From Lachnospiraceae bacterium (GTDB taxonomy: Bacteria; Bacillota; Clostridia; Lachnospirales; Lachnospiraceae): a stretch of 46,825 nt of DNA. A program made the translations under genes and the position numbers. Position 1 is the stretch's first letter; each line of letters opens with the position of its first letter. The DNA lies in the NCBI GenBank assembly GCA_015057375.1, contig SVEM01000013.1, positions 1 to 46,825 of the forward strand, in the 5' to 3' direction. The notes under the pieces were generated by a model. The model searched no databases. It was given only the letters and a program-made list of their open reading frames with translations, and was not told the DNA's origin. Shown piece by piece: positions 43,357 to 46,825 of the stretch.

Positions 43357-44706
43357 ATGTTAAAAAGAGTATTAAGCATTGCGCTTACAGTTGTATTATT
43401 AGCAGGAAGTATCGGTTATCCGGCAGAAGCTGCTAAGAAAGCAAAGTGTTCATTTACAAAAGTTAACTTAGAAGTTGGTCAGAAAAAACAGATTAAGATT
43501 AAGAATAAAGTAAAGAAGGCTAAGTATACTTTTGCATCATCTAAGAAATCTGTTGCAAAGGTAACCCAAAAGGGTGTAATTAAGGCTGTTTCTGAAGGAA
43601 AAGCTAAGATTACAGTTAAAGAAGTTGTCAAGAAAAAGAAGGCAAAGAAGATTGGAACTGTTAAAGTAACTGTTAGTTTAGGAGTGAAGAATGATGTTCC
43701 TACTGCGGAACCTGTAACTATGGCGCCTGTTCCTACTGCTCCTGCGGTTTTGCCAACTAATTATCCGCCTGTGATTACTCCGGAACCTACGGAAGAACCA
43801 TCGCCTGATCCATATACAACCCATGTTATGTCTATATACATAAAAGAAAATGCAAATAAAGTATATACAGTAAACGGAAGCACATGTTATGTTACTATGC
43901 AGTATTTTCATGCAGAGATTGACGGAGATTACTTTACAGGTACAACACAGACAGGTTCTACAGGTGGAGAAGGATCTGTAGTAATTAAAGATTATAAAGG
44001 AAATTACAATAATGGCGAGAAACAGTATTGTGCAAGGTATATTGTAGAAGGTACTGATGATACAGGTGCTCCATGTAAGATGTTTATAGAAGATAATGGT
44101 CTTGAGTACGAGGACGGAACAATTATTACAAAGCCTATTATAATTACAAACAGCAAGTCGCTTGCTTGGCTCGGATCAGCTGATTTGTCAGGTAGAGTAA
44201 GTGAGTATGACGATGGAAAAGTAATTGATATTATGTGGAATGAGTCTAATACAACACCTGTCACGCCGGCACCTGTTGTAAGACCTGATAACACAAAGAA
44301 TTACAACCGTGAATTATTTGTATTTAACGTAAGTGTCGGAGGTTCATATGCTGTTGAAAGTTCATATGCAAACTCTTCAATGATTCATTTTAATGTAGAA
44401 TCTAACTGTGCTAATTTTAGGGGTACCGGCGTTGATGCTGATTGGGGATTCTCTGACACAAGAAAACAGTTTACAGGTCAGGTACAGAGCTTATCTGCAA
44501 GATATATTCTTGAAGGAACAGATGTTAACGGAGATCCTTGTATGATATATGTTGAAAATAATGGTATAGATGATAACGGAATGGTTACAGAGCCAACTAT
44601 TATCACAGACAGCCCTGAGTATGCATGGATTGAGACAGCACCGCTTCACGGAACAGTAAGCTGGGGAGCAAAGCTTAACATTCATATGTGGACAACAAGT
44701 AATTAA
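43357..44706 (+). CDS. Secreted tandem-DUF3237 protein with lysine-rich Ig-like module
   Basis: 449 residues: signal peptide (~1-25), lysine-rich Big_2-like domain (~26-107), Pro/Thr/Glu linker (~110-150), then two copies of a DUF3237-like domain (~156-300 and ~318-449). The copies align at CARYIVEGTDDTGAPCKMFI / SARYILEGTDVNGDPCMIYV and at IIITNSKSLAWLGSADLSG / TIITDSPEYAWIETAPLHG. DUF3237 is a beta-barrel of unknown function that occurs in fibre-degrader secreted proteins. No catalytic domain is present, so a carbohydrate-binding or wall-related role is only a guess. The ATG follows AAAGGAGAGG. Its N-terminal module is very close to that of the convergent esterase gene. Confidence 0.82.
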   Translation: MLKRVLSIALTVVLLAGSIGYPAEAAKKAKCSFTKVNLEVGQKKQIKIKNKVKKAKYTFASSKKSVAKVTQKGVIKAVSEGKAKITVKEVVKKKKAKKIGTVKVTVSLGVKNDVPTAEPVTMAPVPTAPAVLPTNYPPVITPEPTEEPSPDPYTTHVMSIYIKENANKVYTVNGSTCYVTMQYFHAEIDGDYFTGTTQTGSTGGEGSVVIKDYKGNYNNGEKQYCARYIVEGTDDTGAPCKMFIEDNGLEYEDGTIITKPIIITNSKSLAWLGSADLSGRVSEYDDGKVIDIMWNESNTTPVTPAPVVRPDNTKNYNRELFVFNVSVGGSYAVESSYANSSMIHFNVESNCANFRGTGVDADWGFSDTRKQFTGQVQSLSARYILEGTDVNGDPCMIYVENNGIDDNGMVTEPTIITDSPEYAWIETAPLHGTVSWGAKLNIHMWTTSN

Positions 44707-44757
44707 ATAACAAATCATACAATTACTGTATGGCAAGTAAGTTATAACAAACAAATA

Positions 44758-44803
44758 AGAGGGTGTTTCATAAGTCGGAAAATGACTTTTGGAAGCACCC
44801 TCT
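44758..44803. terminator. Bidirectional hairpin between convergent genes (family member 2)
   Basis: AGAGGGTG (44758-44765) pairs with CACCCTCT (44796-44803), TTTC pairs with GGAA, and AAGTC (44772-44776) with GACTT (44784-44788). T residues follow. Shared elements with the 1997-2037 hairpin are AGAGGGT, AAGTC, TGACTTTTG and ACCCTCT, in the same order. It lies between the DUF3237 gene and the convergent esterase gene. Confidence 0.75.
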
Positions 44804-44842
44804 TTGAGGTTATATATTTATAAGAGATTAAGTATAATATAT

Positions 44843-46090
44843 TTAAAATATTATCTTAGCAAAATTATATAATCCGTTTTTCCATGTGACAAAATCGTGA
44901 GCGCCTTCTGTAGTATAGAACCAGTGATTAACACCATTCTGCTTTAATACACGGCTACATGTACCGCCGAGTGCGTTTTCTCCACCTTCGCTTATTCCGT
45001 TTACAATCATAATACAAGTATTGTTTCTATATTCTTCAGGAATTGTAAATGTTTCCTCTGTAAAGAGACCTGGTTCACTAACTCCGTTTGCAGTATATGC
45101 AAATACGCCATATCCAGGACTTAATGCTGCAATATATCCAATATCTTCAAGCATATTAAATCCAATGTAGAGAGATTCTCTTGCTCCCATGGACAAACCG
45201 CATATAGCAGTGTTGTCACGGCCTTTAGCAATAGAATAGTTTTCTTCCATAAATGGCATGAGACATTCTCTTAAATCATTTATGAAATTGTCAAATTTCT
45301 TATAGTGTTCAATGTTAAATGCATCAGATGGATAAGAATCATCAGCGCCTGCACGAATATTAGGAATAACAATTATCATTTCCTTAGCTTCGCCATTGTG
45401 TACGAGATTTCCAATAATCTTATCAGGATTTCCTGAAAGCCATTCGTCCTCATTTCCGCCGATACCGTGGAACAGGTATATAACGGGATACTGTTTTTCT
45501 TCTGTATATCCTGCAGGAAGGATGATGTTTACTTTACGATCTTTTCCTGTTACGGAAGAGTAGTAAGTTACTTTTTCTCTCGTGCCGTATGTAACTCCGT
45601 TCTGAGCGGCATCAAATCCTGATGGAGCATCGTGTGATTCGGGATATACGATAGGCTCTCTTGTTGGAGTAGCAGTAGGTTCCGGTGTAGCAGGAGCAGC
45701 GGTTGGTTCTGTAGATGGTGCAGTTGTCGCTGTCTGTGGAACGTTTGTAGGTAAAACAGTTTCTGTTACATCATTTACAGTAACTTTAACCTTACCGATT
45801 TTCTTTGCTTTTTTGTTCATTGTTTCTTTTACCGTTATTGTGGCTTTACCTTTTTTCCTTGCCGTAACAACGCCTTTCTTGTTGACTTTTGCAACTTTCT
45901 TCTTTGATGATACAAAGGAGTATTTTGCTTTCTTTGATTTGTTTTTGATCTTTATTGTCTGTTTTTCACCTACAGTCATTGTAAGCTTTGAAACGGCAGG
46001 TTTTGCTGTTTTTTTTGCCTGCATAAAGCCGGAACCAAGACTTAGGGTTAAAACAACACAAAGACCAAGACTGATAATTCTTTTATACAT
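44843..46090 (-). CDS. Secreted CE1-family (feruloyl/acetyl-xylan) esterase with lysine-rich Ig-like module
   Basis: 415 residues: signal peptide (~1-22), lysine-rich Big_2-like module (~24-105), Pro/Thr/Ala linker (~112-148), then an alpha/beta-hydrolase of the esterase-D/CE1 family (~165-415). The oxyanion HGIGGNEDEWL, nucleophile motif GLSMG (Ser300), and the catalytic His in EGAHDFVTW (His398) are visible. CE1 enzymes remove ferulate, acetate or similar esters from xylan, which fits with the GH10 xylanase in this window. The ATG at 46090 follows GGGAGGA. A longer in-frame start at 46150 lies inside the upstream DUF1836 gene. It overlaps that gene by 8 nt. Confidence 0.92.
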   Translation of the reverse strand: MYKRIISLGLCVVLTLSLGSGFMQAKKTAKPAVSKLTMTVGEKQTIKIKNKSKKAKYSFVSSKKKVAKVNKKGVVTARKKGKATITVKETMNKKAKKIGKVKVTVNDVTETVLPTNVPQTATTAPSTEPTAAPATPEPTATPTREPIVYPESHDAPSGFDAAQNGVTYGTREKVTYYSSVTGKDRKVNIILPAGYTEEKQYPVIYLFHGIGGNEDEWLSGNPDKIIGNLVHNGEAKEMIIVIPNIRAGADDSYPSDAFNIEHYKKFDNFINDLRECLMPFMEENYSIAKGRDNTAICGLSMGARESLYIGFNMLEDIGYIAALSPGYGVFAYTANGVSEPGLFTEETFTIPEEYRNNTCIMIVNGISEGGENALGGTCSRVLKQNGVNHWFYTTEGAHDFVTWKNGLYNFAKIIF

Positions 46091-46724
46091 TACCAGGTCC
46101 TCCCTTATTATTTTTTTTATCAGCATCAGCTGTTTTCTTTTTTGAGTCAATTAAAGTTTCAATCATGAGTTTCTTTACATATACGTCAAATCCTAGCATG
46201 CATATAAGAGCAAATGTGGATAAAACTTCATCATCCTCGTCATTTCCGGTCTTAGGAAATGCTTCCTCTGCATACTTATATTTTTTAGCGACATCCTTTA
46301 CCAAAATATTCATACCTTCAAACTCAAGGTCAAATATATATTTGTAAATATATGTGAGGTCAATCTCTGAACTGTCATCAAAAAAGTTTTCGGAAATCGG
46401 ATCAAATATGCTTTTAATATCACTTATGGACATGAAGTTTTTAAAGTAATAAATAAAAATAAGAAGAAGCATATGCTGTTTTGTATATTTTTTATTTTCC
46501 GGAGGTGGTATTAAATTGTTTTTAGCATAGTTGTTAATCATTGTCTTTGTAAGAGTTTTATCTTCCGGATATCTCTTATAAGATGAAAGCTGCTCTTCCA
46601 TGAAAGTTGTGACCTGATCCATATACAACGGAATGTTAGGAATGTCATCGGGATTAATATAATTAAGCTTTGCTATTGAAGAAAGCGCTTTTCTGAGATT
46701 ATTATTTTTTGAATTGTCTGACAT
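46083..46724 (-). CDS. DUF1836 probable DNA-binding regulator
   Basis: 213 residues, cytoplasmic, typical of the DUF1836 family. The pattern NIPLYMDQVTTFMEEQLSSY, LTKTMINNYAKNNLIPPP, KKYTKQHMLLLIFIYYFKN, and LSISDI-like MSISDIKSIF is complete. The N-terminal half resembles a MerR/HTH-type DNA-binding fold, with the rest helical. Function is not established for the family; a regulator is inferred. The ribosome-binding site AAAAGGATG precedes the ATG at 46724. Its last codons contain the ribosome-binding site of the esterase gene, so the two are translationally coupled. Confidence 0.88.
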   Translation of the reverse strand: MSDNSKNNNLRKALSSIAKLNYINPDDIPNIPLYMDQVTTFMEEQLSSYKRYPEDKTLTKTMINNYAKNNLIPPPENKKYTKQHMLLLIFIYYFKNFMSISDIKSIFDPISENFFDDSSEIDLTYIYKYIFDLEFEGMNILVKDVAKKYKYAEEAFPKTGNDEDDEVLSTFALICMLGFDVYVKKLMIETLIDSKKKTADADKKNNKGGPGNV

Positions 46725-46757
46725 TGATATTCATCCTTTTCATCAAATATTAGATAA

Positions 46758-46786
46758 ATTATAAATTAACTTAAAATAAATGTAAA
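46758..46786 (-). promoter_or_regulatory. Strong sigma-A promoter for the DUF1836-esterase operon
   Basis: On the minus strand, TTTACA (46786-46781, 5/6) is followed after exactly 17 nt by a perfect TATAAT (46763-46758), about 34 bp before the DUF1836 ATG. This is the best -35/-10 match in the window. Confidence 0.75.
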
Positions 46787-46802
46787 GCTAATTAGCATTT
46801 AC
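46782..46802. promoter_or_regulatory. Operator-like palindrome overlapping the -35 box
   Basis: GTAAA-GCTAATTAGC-ATTTAC (46782-46802) is a dyad: a perfect 10-bp palindrome flanked by GTAAA/TTTAC, with one extra A on the right. It overlaps the -35 element of the DUF1836 promoter, a typical place for a repressor. Confidence 0.5.
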
Positions 46803-46825
46803 TTATCATTTTGAATGGGTTAAAA

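Noticed and set aside
46090-46150. Longer esterase start giving 20 extra residues
   Set aside because: The extension lies in the DUF1836 coding region and would bury the signal peptide; the ATG at 46090 has GGGAGGA.
1-46825. tRNA, rRNA, riboswitch, IS element, prophage or defence system
   Set aside because: No cloverleaf, rRNA segment, known riboswitch core, transposase, integrase or terminal repeat pair was recognised by reading; a covariance-model search would be the decisive test for small RNAs.

Overview
The window looks like part of a chromosome from a low-GC, spore-forming Clostridia, most likely a fibre-degrading gut or rumen Lachnospiraceae (Butyrivibrio/Roseburia/Coprococcus-like). 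The evidence is a complete spoIIIAA-AH operon joined to the conserved Firmicutes block yqhY-nusB-xseAB-ispA-dxs-tlyA-nadK-argR. Strong AGGAGG ribosome-binding sites and frequent TTG/GTG starts fit, as do several secreted polysaccharide-active proteins with lysine-rich Ig-like modules and Pro/Thr linkers. Genus and species are inferred from style, not from any search. No rRNA, tRNA, IS element, prophage or CRISPR array was seen.

Layout. 1-8.1 kb: the 3' end of tpiA, then a secretion and saccharification region. It holds an unusual secreted SGNH-Ig-flavodoxin fusion, a GH10 xylanase, a divergent GH95 alpha-L-fucosidase and a GHL10 (DUF187) glycosidase-like protein. 8.2-13.8 kb: an overlapping ilvE-TPR lipoprotein-hflX operon, a NodB polysaccharide deacetylase whose start codon lies in an apparent terminator hairpin, and a SpoIID-like/peptidoglycan-binding protein. 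13.9-22.4 kb: an extended -10 promoter reads into an RND transporter, aroA, argS and a DUF815 AAA ATPase. aroE converges on them with overlapping stop codons. 23.2-28.1 kb: spoIIIAA-AH, the SpoIIIA-Q feeding-tube channel of sporulation, behind a sigma-E-like promoter. 28.1-35.4 kb: a separately promoted vegetative operon for nusB, exonuclease VII, isoprenoid precursors (dxs, ispA), tlyA, nadK and argR. 35.4-38.9 kb: yebC and a large secreted CotH-family protein, where recN would be expected. 38.9-43.3 kb: a sugar-phosphate isomerase-like enzyme and a heterodimeric ABC exporter. 43.4-46.8 kb: a secreted tandem-DUF3237 protein facing a secreted CE1 esterase. The esterase is translationally coupled to an upstream DUF1836 regulator, which has a strong promoter and an operator-like palindrome.

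How the genes work together. Secreted xylanase, fucosidase, GHL10, esterase and probably the DUF3237 protein point to breakdown of plant or mucosal glycans at the cell surface. Two kinds of lysine-rich module recur: an N-terminal Big_2-like domain in three proteins and a C-terminal FN3-like domain in two. They may hold these enzymes on the anionic cell wall. The rest is housekeeping and sporulation machinery. The least ordinary elements are the SGNH-flavodoxin fusion, the DUF1836/esterase unit with its palindrome, the tandem DUF3237 protein, the CotH surface protein, and a family of hairpins between convergent genes.
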